From NCBI GenBank assembly GCA_022432975.1, contig CM039513.1:182330-246329 (forward strand): a stretch of DNA of 64,000 nucleotides, in the 5' to 3' direction. The notes under the pieces are model-generated. The model saw only the letters and a list, made by a program, of their open reading frames with translations. It was not told the DNA's origin and did not search any database. This document shows positions 24,094-37,396 of the stretch, one piece after another (the stretch's first letter is position 1; the number at the start of each line of letters is the position of its first letter). The stretch comes from Begonia masoniana. Lineage: Eukaryota; Streptophyta; Magnoliopsida; Cucurbitales; Begoniaceae. Made by a program: the position numbers and the translations under genes.

Positions 24094-25838
24094 GGCAAAT
24101 TTCAAAATACCCCCTGAAGTATGAGTATTTATCAAAAAATCCCTCAAACAAAAAGTTTTCGTAATCAAAACCTTGAATTATCGAAAAACTGTAAAAAAAA
24201 AATTCCGGCGGAGAGCCGCATACCTAGGAGTGGGCATGGTCCGGTCTCGAGCCAGAATTGGACCGGACCATGGGATTCGGGAATTTTATCTCGAATCCCA
24301 GTACCGGACTGTGCAAGGAGTGGGACCGGACCGGACCGGACCAAACCAAAACATTCGGTCCGGTTCCGGTTTCGGTTTCTCCCATTGTAATGCCGATTTA
24401 ACAAAAAAAAAATCAAAAAACAAAAAATTCTGAAATTGCATACAGATTTTTCCAATAAACTTAGCATACATATTTTTGTTTGTACTTGTAATCAAAAAAA
24501 TAAAAAATGAAAGTAACGTATATTAAACTAACAAATTAAATCTAATAATCTATGATTAAAATAAAATCTCATGAGATAAACTAAATTCAACTATTTAACA
24601 TAAAATCTAAATTAACTATTTAACATAAAAACTCAATCTAACTATCTAATATTATAAAATATAATGAAATCTAAATAACTAAATTAAACATCAAAAATAA
24701 ATCGAACTATCTACGTACAAAGTAAATTCAACTATCTAAAAATACAAACTAAATAGTAAATCCAACTAAATAGTCAATTTCAATCCAACTTCCAAACTAT
24801 TAGAGATAAACATTAAAATAAAGTCATAACTCTTTGTGTTAAGAGTTATTCTGAATTGGGTTCTCGGTCCAATCTGGTCATTCGGGAATTTCGGACTATG
24901 GACCGTGGACCGAACCATTGCTTATGGGATTTCTGCTTTGAGGACCGGTCCCGGACCGAGAACCATTAAGAACTGCCCAAAACCCGGACCAACACCTTTG
25001 GTCCGGTCCGGTTCTAGGTTCGCGGTCCGGTCTTGCCCACCCCTACGCATGCCCCTCGAATTTGAAATTACACAGAATTTGGGGGGCCGATTTAAAATCG
25101 CGGCCTCCTGAATCTAAAAATACACTGGATTTGGGGGGCCACATAAAAATTCGGGGGGCCGCATTTTGTAGGTGGCCTCCCGCAGTCTCGAATTATTCTT
25201 CATTATTTTAAAATAATTTTAAAAAATAATAATTATATTCAATTCACTTAAAATTTTTATCACATATTCATCACATTATGGGAAGATAATGTAAAAAGTT
25301 TCTTATTTTTTAAAAACTGTTATGATTTAATATAATTTTTTATAAAATAATGTCATTAAAATTACAATATATCGCACAAGTGTTATAAAATTAAAAATTT
25401 TTTTACATTATCTTTTCATGATGTGATGAACATGTGGTAAAAATTTTAAGTGAATTGAATATGACTTGATATTTTTTGTTTTTAAATTAAATCCTTATTT
25501 ATTCTTTAGACGTCAAATGAGGCCTTAAATGATAGATTTTGAGCCCAAAAAAGACTGTAATAGGGTTGTACCCACATGTAGTGTGTAGATCTCTGTGCGA
25601 GATTCTATTAGATATCTCACGTTAAGATCTACACACTTCATCTGGATACATATTCAATTGAAATACCAAATCATATTCAATTCAATTGAAATTTAATAAA
25701 AAAATACCAATATGCATAAAAAATTTTATGAGGTCAATCATTCGATAATGTAAAATTTTTTACCACATGTTCATTGTTTTTTTCAATAAATACCTATATT
25801 TTATGAGGTATTTTGGAATTTACCATTTCTTAATTTAA
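24094..25838. mobile_element. possible long-TIR DNA element hosting a hAT element
   Basis: The ends resemble each other as inverted repeats (GGGCAAATTTCAAAATACC on the left; the reverse complement of the right end reads GGTAAATTCCAAAATACC), followed by similar blocks. It is absent from the matching place in segment copy 1. No clean target duplication and no transposase frame were found, so the class is unknown. Confidence 0.45.
24225..25045. mobile_element. non-autonomous hAT element
   Basis: This 821-bp element has ends TAGGAGTGGGCA and TGCCCACCCCTA. It is flanked by CGCATACC (24217-24224) and CGCATGCC (25046-25053), an 8-bp target duplication with one mismatch. It has many GGACCGG/CCGGTCC words near both ends and an AT-rich centre, with no coding capacity. 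It belongs to the same broad group as 15826-16641. Confidence 0.82.
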
Positions 25839-26095
25839 TTATACCTAAATTAAAAAAAAAGTCATTAGTTGACATTTCGATAATTATTCATTATTGGTAA
25901 AAACTCGATTGAGTAAAAAGGAAAATCAATGAACGGTTGAGATGTTTTCCAATTTTCAAAATTCAAAATCTCTTTATTCTGTTACAACAAAACCAGCCTC
26001 GAAAAGCAAAATTTTAAATTAATTGGGTAACCATGGTTAAAACAATGACCAATAAAAGGAAGCCAACTCATCAGTCCTTGCCATCCGACTCATGA

Positions 26096-26563
<468 letters not shown>

Positions 26564-26639
26564 TGATTTATATATTCTTTCATCAGATCTTTGTTCTGTT
26601 ATATTAGGTCTTCTTCTCTTAGACATCTTCAACCCAAAA

Positions 26640-27105
26640 TGCCAAAATGTTATTTTTTATATCAAAATAGTATTTTGCATCACTAAACAGTAATTTCATC
26701 TCCAACCCAACTTTATTGATTATATCAAAAAGAATATTCTTTACATATTTTTTCACACTATAATTTATATATCAACCCCTATAATTTTAATATTGTACCA
26801 ATTGCTTATACTCAAATTTAACATTTATTCACATAAACCGATAATATATAAATTAATATATATATATATATAAATTATTTCTTTTTAACACATGTTAATT
26901 TAATCCAAAAATTTATAACCAACAAAGATATATATATATTAGCATTACCACTCATAATAAACAAAAAAAAAAAACAACTCAAACTTAATTAAAAAGAAAA
27001 AGAAAATTACAAGTGCATAAAAAAAAATACAACTAAAATATAAAAAAAAACTACAAGGGCATAAAAAAAATCCAACTTAAACATAAAAAAAAAAACTATA
27101 TATAT
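26640..27105. other. AT-rich left subterminal region of the Harbinger element
   Basis: Non-coding, with poly(A) runs and an AT dinucleotide stretch. The mirror image is at about 36009-36470 in the right arm, where the AT run is longer (about 36217-36250). Confidence 0.5.
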
Positions 27106-28440
27106 TCAATCATCTGAGTTTGAATATTTCTCCCACAGATGATTTACAAGTGCATTACGAAGTGCAAAATGTGCATCTCTATCTCTGATTTGTCTATATC
27201 GACCGATGAAGCGTTGAAATCGTGTATCTTCGTCTACCAACATTTCAACTTCAGGAGGTGGTATTTCTATCAGTTGCTCAATCGGCGCATTTAGATCACG
27301 TTCATCCTCAATTATCATGTTATGCATAATAATGCATGTTGTCATTATGTCATACAATACTTCTTTGTGCCAAAAACGCACGGGTCCTGCAGTGATAGCG
27401 AACCGCGATTGGAGAACTCCGAAAGCACGTTCAACATCTTTTCGACATGCCTCTTGTCGCGTAGCAAAATGTTTTTTCTTTGCACCTTGTGGCTGCTGAA
27501 TAGTTTGCACATTAGTAGACCATTTTGGATATATGCTATCAGCTAAATAATAACCCACGTTGTATTGAATTCCTTGAATAACATAATTAGCTTGAAGAGC
27601 GATACCTTGAATAAGATTAGAAAAAAGACGAGATGACTCTAACACATTAATATCATTATTACTACCTGGCATTCCAAAATATGCATGCCATATCTATAAA
27701 TCATAGTCGGCAACCACTTCAAGAATAATAGTTGGTGCACCACTACGACTAGAGTACTGACCAGCCCATGCTGTTGGACAATTTTTCCAACGTCAATGCA
27801 TACAATCTAGACTACCCAACATTCCTGGAAAGCCACGCTTTTCGCCAATATAGAGTAATCTTGCAATGTCATCGGAAGTAGACTACCGTAAATATTTGTC
27901 TGCAAAAATTTCAACCATAACACGACAAAATTTTTTTACACATTCAATTGCTGTTGATTCGCCTATTTTAACATATTCATCAGTAGCATCAGCTGGTACA
28001 CCATATGCCAATATTCGAAACACAACTGTAATTTTTTGAAGCGTAGACAGTCCAAGTCTACCAATTCCATCACGTTGTTGGATGAAGTAGTTATCGTGTG
28101 CTTTCACTGCATCAACAATATGAAGAAATAAATTACGAGACATTCGAAATCGTCTACGAAACATACTGTCGTTATATCGTGGGTTTTCAACAAAATAATC
28201 TGCGAACAAATTACGATCTGCAGCTTCACGATCACGATTGATGACTATGTGACCAGGAATTGACCCACGACGAGAGTGTTCAATGTTTTGTTGATTGGAG
28301 TAGTGCGCGATGAACATATTGTTCGTATTGATCATATTAACAATCAATTGTTCGGTACAATCGAACTCTTCCATACTACTAGCTGGTATAATGAAATCAT
28401 CATCATCAGAAGATGATTCCGAGCTTAAAAAAGGATTCAT
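27106..28440 (-). pseudogene. Harbinger transposase, left arm, broken by stop codons
   Basis: DDE nuclease of the harbinger type. The N-terminal frame starts MNPFLSSESSSDDDDF (28440) and the C-terminal frame ends at 27106. Between them are three in-frame stops: after DKYLR, after LDCMH and after DYDL. The three acidic catalytic positions are visible as GSLDCMH, GSNNDINVL and KDVERAFGVLQSRF. The stops after DKYLR and DYDL are shared with the right arm, so the gene was dead before the palindrome formed or was homogenised; the one after LDCMH is private to this arm. Confidence 0.85.
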
Positions 28441-28806
28441 TTTTAGTTTGAGAAAGAAGGTGGAAAAAAAGGATTGAAGAATAAATTATGTGCACTGAAG
28501 ATGGTTTAAGAAAAAAGGAAATTAGGAAACATATTTATAAAGAGTAGATAGGTGGATACTTTTAAAATTGGGGCATGAATGATAGGAATGAATGGTAGGT
28601 GGATACTTTTAATAGTCTATAGGAATGAATGGTAGGTGGATACTTTCAAAGAGTAGGTATTGGCTTTAAAAATTTAAGTACACGTAAACATCTATCTCTC
28701 TCTCTCTATCTCTACTGATAATATGAGGTTGCCATAAGTTACCATTCCATCTTTTTTGTTATTTACTTTTTCCAGTTCTTATCATCCATTTCATCACAAA
28801 CTAAAA

Positions 28807-31800
28807 ATGTCTTTTCGAAGTTCTGGGTATGCTAATATTGAAGATATAGTACTCTGTCAAGCGTATTTAGCTGTTACCCAAAACCCTATTACGTGTAGGT
28901 ACCAGAATGCTGAGCGGTTCTGGTCTCGGGTTGAAGAAAAGTACAACGAAGAAAGACCTTCTAATATGGAGCTTCGTAAAGGTAATTCTCTCAGAAGTCG
29001 AATGCAAGTTATAAATGCGGCGGTGAAGAAACTAAAAGGTTGTGTGAGACAAGTGGAAAATACGCATTCAAGTGGTGCTTCAGAAGCCGATATTGTGAGT
29101 TTTGTATTTTTTTTTTACTTATAACATTTTATTTTCTTTTCTATTATACTTACATTATGTTCACTATGATTTTTAGTTAACTTGAGCAAAACATTTATTC
29201 ATAGAGGACCCGAAGTACAAGAAAGGTTTTAAATTTAATCATGTTTGAGATATGATCAAAGATTTTTTCACGTTGAAAGATCATGTAACAACTGCCAGAA
29301 ATGCAATCAGGCGGCAAAATGTTGTTGACGTGTGACAGCCCAAAACCGGAACCCGATCAGAGTCCGGGATCAGAGCCATCACTCCGGGACAGATAACAGG
29401 AAACAGAGACTATTATTTATTTATTTTTTTTTTGACATAATACTTTTAAAACAACATTAGCAGAGAGAGGGAGTTCTCTGGAGTTGAAAGCAAACAGAAT
29501 ACAGTTGGCTGGATTGCAGAAGTGAATAACAGAAGTGGCGGGAAGGAACAGGGAACAGAAAAGGGCGAAGAAAATTAATAACAGAATGAACAGGAAATGA
29601 AAGCAGAAGAATATAAGTATAAGACTGTGGCACCGGTGGATTCAGATAAGACAAAATAGCTGACGTCAGTCGGTAGATGCAATTTGTAAAGACAGAAACA
29701 GAGATGACGTCAGACGGTAGGAACTGAGTAAAAAAAAACTGGGTGGAAAGATAAAAGCTATCGGTGGATGCAGATACGACAAAAAGGTGAACAGTACTAA
29801 TCGGTGGATGTGAGCTACAAACAAGAATTGAGTTCACCGGTAGAAACAGACAGTAAACGAAATCGGTAGAAGGAGATGACGTCAGACGGAAGGTGTTATG
29901 ACGTCATCGGAAGATGCAGACAGCAGAGGGAATCGGAAGATGTGATGACGTCAGACGGAAGATGTTATGACGTCATCGGTAGATGAAGTTTAAAACAGAC
30001 GAATTTTGCATCTTTCACCGGTGAATTAAATAAAACAAAATAGATGACGTCATCGGAAGATGTGATGACGTCAACCGGCAGATGTAGACAGCAACGAAAC
30101 CGGCAGAAGAAAATTTCTAAAGGGATCGGAAGATGCAGTTTCTGAGATAAAACTAGACAATTCTTAACAGAAAGGCATACACACAGGGAGCATCAGAACA
30201 GAAGGCATAAAGGCTTCAAACCCTCAAACCCAGTTCTAAGCACAGTTTTAAAACATGCATGGAAACACAACAGAAGTTAGAAAACCTAGCAGAAGATCAA
30301 GAAAACAACTGCATGGGTCACTCCAAAACCAGAGGCAATCCATGCACAGATTTTCAGAGAATATCCCAAACAAATTCAGAACACTTCAGGACCCAATTTT
30401 AACTGTCAAATACAGTACAACCAAAAGGCATGAAAATTAGAAACTTTCAATACCTGATTCTAGACAAGATTATGGAACATTCTTTGCAATTGACAGATTC
30501 AATACAATACAGAGTTTCTACAGAGTTTTTCTAAAACCAAAACATCAGAATCTATTTAAAATTCACGACAGTATTTTCTCTTTTAAAAACTTAAACCTCA
30601 GAGCAGATATGTGTCTGGCTGCAGCAACCACCCCATGAGCTCGATCCACCCACTACATTAGATCATCATTTTGAGGAACAAGGTCCTCGGTTTCAGGTTC
30701 AGTACCTACATCAGAGAGTTCACCTATGAGTCTAAAACTCAGTAAGGACATAATACAGATGCAGTGATGCAAAATGCTATGCATGCAGTTTCAGAATACA
30801 GTGACAGATCAGAACTTTACGTTACAGTGGCAGAAGAATTAAGTGGGGCTTATAGGGGAACTGGTTCAGTACGTGCACTATCAGGCACAGCAGTTTTCAG
30901 ATTCCCAGGGAGGGATAAAACCAGAGGGTCCTTGCTAGGGACAAATTTTCAGATTCCCAGGGAGGAATAAAACCAGAGGGGCCAGTCCCCGTCCCGCACT
31001 TAACCAGTACATTACAGACAGTCAGATTTTTATCTTGTTTACTTTCAAACAGTGTACAGAAATCAGTTTTGCATGGATTTTCAGTAAAACGTGTATGCAT
31101 GACAGTCTCAGTGCCTGAACCTATAACAGCAGACATCAGAAATAACAGGGCATATTGTGAAACAGAAAACAGACAACTCGGGACATGAGCTGAACAGACA
31201 ACATAAAACACAAACTGAACAGAAGCTATAACATTTCTACCCAAAACTACCCGACAGAACTGGGATCCTAGTACCTCTGTGATGTAGGGCCTTAAGGGCC
31301 AACCTACGGTTATGAACTTACATGTCTGCAGCAATGCAGTGTGCTCGAACGCCCCTAAAAAGCTCGGATCTGTAAAATGAATGTACAGAATTTAAACATG
31401 CTACAAATGTGAACTAATATCTCGTAGGAAATGCAGCAAACACATTTCAACACTTTAGAAAACACACCAACGTGTTTTCATCCAGAAACAGTGAGTTTTC
31501 ACCAAAAATCGAAACCCTAAACCTCGGTAAAAACTCACCTTAAACTTGTCCAAATTTATTAGTGTGAGTAGATGCTTACCTTTGCTGAAGAAAACGGAGA
31601 ATTGCTGGAGAAACAAAGTGTAGAAGTTTTGTTTTAAATCGCCTGAAAGGGAGAAGGCCGAGAGAGATGGGAGGAAGCAGAGAAGTGAATGAAAACTCAC
31701 GTAGGAGGATGAACTTAGCTTCCTCAACAAGTTGCTACTTGGCAATCATCCATTGGCTTACTCCCACCAACCTTAATTTCTCTCCAATTTACCCTCTGAT

Positions 31801-32532
31801 GCATTATAACTAAATGTCTTGTCTAGTTACATATTAGTTTGGCTCTCCAATTGAATTTGTTGCATAAATTCTTTAATCCGTTTTCTCTAAACATTCACTT
31901 TATTTCTGTAAGGTATTATAACACTTTAATAAAATTACGCATTTTAATAACAGCCAATATATTCCATTTAATAGTTTGAGGAATAATTTACATGGCAAAA
32001 ATGCCGGGTGTTACATGACGAGTCATCACAATCTGACAATCCTACACCTGAGACCCCCTATACAACATCTCCTGGTATTTCTGCATTTTCAATTGATTTA
32101 GATGACAATACTTCTGGCGGTACGTCATCACAATGACCGATTGGGGTGAAAAAAGCCAAATTAAAAAGAAAAATACCGGATGACATGTCTGCTAACTTTG
32201 GTATATTGGACAACAAAAATGAAGAATTAAAGATACTATTAGAAAAAAGTTACGAACAAAAGCAGGCTCAAATAGAGGTCCAAAAAGAACAAATGTAGAT
32301 GCAACGTCAAATGATAGAAATCAAAGAAAAGAATAGAGAATTTAAAATTATGTTACTAGATCCTAATAATATTAGTGATCCAGGCCGACGCGCCTATATT
32401 GTTGTTGAACAGACGCGAATTTCACAAAAAAATTATGACCAACAACAACAGGTGCCTTCAACAAGTAATAATTTTACATCTTTATTTAATAACATCGGAG
32501 GGCCCGGATTCGATCTACCACCCTATTTTTAA
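28807..32532 (+). pseudogene. Harbinger second gene (Myb/NAM-associated type), left arm, interrupted by a solo LTR
   Basis: The accessory DNA-binding protein of PIF/Harbinger elements. Exon 1 (28807-29094) starts MSFRSSGYANIEDIVLC and ends at a GTGAGT donor. Exon 2 starts near 29177, carries two nonsense codons, is split at 29330 by a solo LTR, and resumes at 32016 up to TAA (32530-32532). The tail includes RPIGVKKAKLKRK and DPNNISDPGRRAYIVVEQ. The N-terminal part resembles proteins often mislabelled glutathione S-transferase T3-like in plant annotations. Confidence 0.8.
29331..32015 (-). mobile_element. solo LTR (2685 bp) of a gypsy-type retrotransposon
   Basis: On the plus strand it starts TGTGACAGCCC and ends GGGTGTTACA, with an exact 5-bp target duplication TGACG (29326-29330 and 32016-32020). 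The right Harbinger arm shows the uninterrupted site. No gag or pol is present, so it is a solo LTR left by LTR-LTR recombination. Orientation is inferred from the TGTAACACCC start on the minus strand, shared with 47719-51424. The region 29640-30140 has many TGACGTCA and CACCGGT/ATCGGTAGATG words. Confidence 0.85.
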
Positions 32533-32767
32533 TCTGTTAGATGTATTGTGTCTATGTAATATTTAGTTATTTTATGTAATTTGAAGTTGGAAGTTATTTA
32601 AATTTGTGTAATTTCTGTTATTTAAAGTAATATTTATGCATTTTGTAGTATGAAGTTGTTACAATTTTTGCAATTTGAAGTTAATATTTGTAATTTTATT
32701 GAGTTTGTTATGTATAATGTGGTTGTAATTTTTTTTTTTTTATGAATATGTAATTTTGAGTTGTGTT

Positions 32768-33055
32768 TGCATCACCACTATTCATGATGTCATTTCTTTT
32801 TTTTTTAGTCCTTCTAATTATGTTAAATTGCAAATATATCTTTTTTTTAATTTATGTATTAATTTATTTGAATATGATATTTAATAATCTAAATTTTGTA
32901 ATTAACAATAGTTAAAATGTTAAAAGATACTAAAAATAAAAAAACCATTAATATTAATTTTAATATGACTAATTTGATGTATTTTTCAAGAAATGTTATT
33001 ATTAGGGACTCAAAATAGTTAATTATTGATATTAATACAAACAATAATATTAAAT
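32768..33055. other. loop between the two Harbinger arms
   Basis: 288 bp of AT-rich sequence not repeated in either arm. The arms meet it at CAATTTGAGTTGTG-like and CACAACTCAAAATT sequences. It shows no terminal-repeat sequence, so the palindrome is not simply two complete elements head to head. Confidence 0.7.
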
Positions 33056-33286
33056 CACAACTCAAAATTACATATTCATAAAAAAAAAATTACAACCACA
33101 TTATACATAACAAACTCAATAAAATTACAAATATTAACTTCAAATTGCAAAAACTGTAACAACTTCATACTACAAAATACATAAATATTACTTTAAATAA
33201 CAGAAATTACACAAATTTAAATAACTTCCAACTTCAAATTACGTAAAATAACTAAAAATTACATAGACACAATACAGCTAACATAT

Positions 33287-34324
33287 TAAAAATAGGGTGG
33301 TAGATCGGATCCAGGCCCTCTGATGTTATTAAATAAAGATGTAAAATCATTACTTGTTGAAGCCACCTGTTGTTGCTGGTCATAATTTTTTTTGTGAAAT
33401 TCGCGCATGTTCAACAACAATATAGGCGCGTCGGCCTGGATCACTAATATTATTAGGATCTAGTAACATAATTTTAAGTTCTTTATTCTTTACTTTGATT
33501 TTTATCATTTGACGTTGCATCTGTATTTGTTCTTTTTGGACCTCTATTTGAGCCTGCTTTTGTTCGTAACTTTTTTCTAATAGTATCTTTTAATTCTTCA
33601 TTTTTGTTGTCCAATATACCAAAGTTAGCAGACATGTCATCTGGTATTTTTCTTTTTAATTTGGCTTTTTTCACCCCAATTGGTCGTTGTGATGACGTAC
33701 CGCCAGAAGTATTGTCATCTAAATCAATTGAAAATGCAGAAATACCAGGAGATGTTGTATGGGGGGTCTCAGGTGTAGGATTGTCAGATTGTGATGACTC
33801 GTCAACAATATTTTGCCGCCTGATTGCATTTCTGGCAGTTGTTACATGATCTTTCAACTTGGAAAAATCTTTGATCATATCCCAAACATGATCAAATTTA
33901 AAACCTTTCTTGTACTTCGGGTCTTCTATGAATAAATGTTTTGCTCGAGTTAACTAAAAATCATAGTGAACATAATGTAAGTATAATAGAAAAGAAAATA
34001 AAATGTTATAAGTAAAAAAAAAAATACAAAACTCACAATATCGGGTTCTGAAGCACCACTTGAATGCGTATTTTCCACTTGTCTCACACAACCTTTTAGT
34101 TTCTTCACCGCCGCATTTATAACTTGCATTCGACTTCTGAGAGAATTACCTTTACGAAGCTCCATATTAGAAGGTCTTTCTTCGTTATACTTTTCTTCAA
34201 CCCGAGACCAGAACCGCTCAGCATTCTGGTACCTACTCGTAATAGGGTCTTGGGTAACATCTAAATACGCTTGACAGAGTACTATATCTTCAATATTAGC
34301 ATACCCAGAACTTCGAAAAGACAT
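33287..34324 (-). pseudogene. Harbinger second gene, right arm
   Basis: Mirror copy of the left-arm gene. Exon 1 runs from 34324 (MSFRSSGYAN) to a donor near 34037. Exon 2 runs from about 33954 and reads KYKKGFKF, VWDMIKDFSKLKDHVTTARN and RPIGVKKAKLKRK without the two stops of the left copy. It loses frame after NEELK near 33590, relative to the left arm. The C-terminal sequence continues out of frame to about 33287. Confidence 0.8.
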
Positions 34325-34692
34325 TTTTAGTTTGTGATGAAATGAATGATAAGAATTGGAAAAAGTAAATAACAAAAAAGATGGAATGGTAACTTATGAC
34401 AACCTTATATTATCAGAAGAGATAGAGAGAGAGAGAGATAGATGTTTACGTGTACTTAAATTTTTAAATCAAATACCTACTCTTTGAAAGTATCCACCTA
34501 CCATTCATTCCTATAGACTATTAAAAGTATCCACCTACCATTCATTCCTATCATTCATGCCCCAATTTTAAAAGTATCCACCTATCTACTCTTTATAAAT
34601 ATGTTTCCTAATTTTCTTCTTTCTTAAACCATCTTCAGTGCACATAATTTATTCTTCAATCCTTTTTTTCCACCTTCTTTCTCAAACTAAAA

Positions 34693-36008
34693 ATGAATTC
34701 TTTTTTAAGCTCGGAATCATCTTCTGATGATGATGATTTCATTATACCAGCTATTAGTATGGAAGAGTTCGATTGTACCGAACAATTGATTGTTAATATG
34801 ATCAATACGAACAATATGTTCATCGCGCACTACTCCAATCAACAAAACATTGAACACCCTCGTCGTGGGTCAATTCCTGGTCACATAGTCATCAATTGTG
34901 ATCGTGAAGTTGCAGATCGCAATTTGTTCGCAGATTATTTTGTTGAAAACCCACGATACAACGACGGTATGTTTCGTAGATGATTTCGAATGTCTCGTAA
35001 TTTATTTTTTCATATTGTTGATGCAGTGAAAGCACACGATAACTACTTCATCCAACAACGTGATGAAATTGGTAGACTTGGACTGTCTACGCTTCAAAAA
35101 ATTACAGCTGTGTTTCGAATATTGGCATATGGTGTACCGGCTGATGCTATAGGCGAATTAACAGCAATTGAATGTGTAAAAAATTTTGTCGTGTTATGGT
35201 TGAAATTTTTGCAAACAAATATTTACGGTAGTCTACTTCCGATGACATTGCAAGATTACTCTATATTGGCGAAAAGCGTGGCTTTCCAGGAATGTTGGGT
35301 AGTCTAGATTGTATGCATTGGCGTTGGAAAAATTGTCCAACAGCATGGGCTGGTCAGTACTCTAGTCGTAGTGGTGCACCAACTATTATTCTTGAAGCGG
35401 TTGCTGACTATGATTTATAGATATGGCATGCATATTTTGGAATGCCAGGTAGTAATAATGATATTAATGTGTTAGAGTCATCTCGTCTTTTTTCTAATCT
35501 TACTCAAGGTATCGCTCCTCAAGCTAATTATGTTATTCAAGGAATTGAATACAACATGGGTTATTATTTAGCTGATAGCATATATCCAAAATGGTCTACT
35601 ATTGTGCAAACTATTCAGCAGCCACAAGGAGCAAAGAAAAAACATTTTGCTATGCAACAAGAGGCATGTCGAAAAGATGTTGAACGTGCTTTCGGAGTTC
35701 TCCAATCGCGGTTCGCTATCACTGCAGGACCCGTGCGTTTTTGGCACAAAGAAGTATAGCATGACATAATGACAACATGCATTATTATGCATAACATGAT
35801 AATTGAGGATGAACGTGATCTAAATGCACCGATTGAACAACTGATAGAAATACCACCTCCTGAAGTCGAAATGTTGGTAGACGAAAATACACGATTTCAA
35901 CGCTTTATCGGTCGATATAGACAAATAAGAGATAGAGATGCACATTTTGCACTTCGTAATGCACTTGTAAATCATCTGTGGGAGAAATATTCAAACTCAG
36001 ATGATTGA
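34693..36008 (+). pseudogene. Harbinger transposase, right arm, broken
   Basis: Mirror copy of 27106-28440, starting MNSFLSSESSSDDDDF. It is broken by a private stop after MFRR (34984), a frame break in the A run near 35180, the stop after DYDL shared with the left arm, and a private stop after HKEV (35757). It keeps Trp in the LDCMHW motif, where the left arm has a stop. Neither arm can make a full transposase. Confidence 0.85.
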
Positions 36009-36207
36009 ATATATATAGTTTTTTTTATGTTTGTTTTTTTTATATTTTAGTTGTATTTTTTTTATGCACTTGTAATTTTCTTTTTCTTTTTCTTTTTAAT
36101 TAAGTTTGAGTTGTTTTTTTTTTTTGTTTATTATGAGTGATAATGCTAATATATATATATCTTTGTTGGTTATAAATTTCTGGATTAAATTAACATGTGT
36201 TAAAAAG

Positions 36208-36252
<45 letters not shown>

Positions 36253-36664
36253 TTATATATTATCGGTTTATGTGAATAAATGTTAAGTTTGAGTATGAGC
36301 AATTGGTACAATATTAAAATTATAGGGGTTGATATATAAATTATAGTGTGAAAGAATATGTAAAGAATATTCTTTTTGGTATAAACAATAGAGTTGGGTT
36401 GGAGATGAAAATACTGTTTAGTGATGTAAAATACTATTTTGGTATAAAAAAAATAGCATTTTGGCAATTTTGGGTTGGAGATTAGGGGTGAGCAAAAAAA
36501 CCGAGAACCGAAGAATCGGACCAGAATCGACGGGTTGGTCCGGTTCTTGGCGGTTTTGCATTACCAAATAATAACCATCGGTTTTTGTTTTCAAGAACCG
36601 CAGTTATTGGTGCGGTTCTCGGTTTTGGTGGCTAATTTTTTGTAGAACCGGACCGGACTGTTAA

Positions 36665-37396
36665 CATTTTTTGCACAGTTTTTTTTTTCATGCCCTAAAA
36701 ATCGTACTGTTTCTGAGTTCTGGCTTTCGTATTTCTTCGCTTCGCTCGAGTCCTCGTCTCCTCGACAGTCGCCTTCCCTGTTTCTTCGCCTCGCCGTGTG
36801 GCCCGTGTCTCTCGCAGTCGCTTCGCCGTGTCTCTCGCGCCAGTCGCCAGTCGCCTTCGCCGTGCGTAGCTGTATCTCGCCGTCTCTTCCAGTCACTCTC
36901 GCCGGCTCGCTGTTCGCACAACAGGTATTTTCTCCTCTCCCTCTGTCTCTGTCTTAAACATAACTTTCCGCAGAGTGTGATCATTATTCTATGTTTATTG
37001 TGGATAATATTACATTCCTTTGAATTCCGCGCGAGTACTTCCTCTTCTTGACTGTTTATTGTGGTTCAGGGAGCATTTTTTTATTCTGGATTTTTTTTAT
37101 TGACTGTAGTTTCTGGCATTAAAATTTGTCATGTGAAATTAAATTTAGTCGGTGAAATTAAAATGTCATGTGCAAAACATCTTTGGGATGTAACAAAAAT
37201 TATAACTACGAGAATTGATTTGCTCTCGGTCAAAGCAACAAGGTCTAATTTGATCCAAAATTATATTTAATTTAAATGTAAATATACTTTAGTCGTAGTC
37301 TTAGACACAAACTGATCATCAAACTTTGTAGTGTCAAAGAAGATTTAGAAAGGGATTCGAAACCCCAAAGAATGCATCATCACCGCTCTATTATCC
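36665..37396. other. left internal part of the hAT element
   Basis: Contains a CG/TC-rich stretch (about 36715-36930) followed by CAACAGGTATTTTC, which could be a 5' exon end and donor. This looks like the 5' untranslated exon of an autonomous hAT transposase gene whose coding part is lost; that is inference. Confidence 0.35.

Noticed and set aside
28807..29094. Annotation as a glutathione S-transferase T3-like gene
   Set aside because: The protein is the second gene of a Harbinger element; that label is a known misannotation and no GST fold motif is present.
36096..36467. 123-codon minus-strand frame rich in Ile, Tyr and Lys
   Set aside because: It is a translation of an AT-repeat region near the Harbinger terminus.
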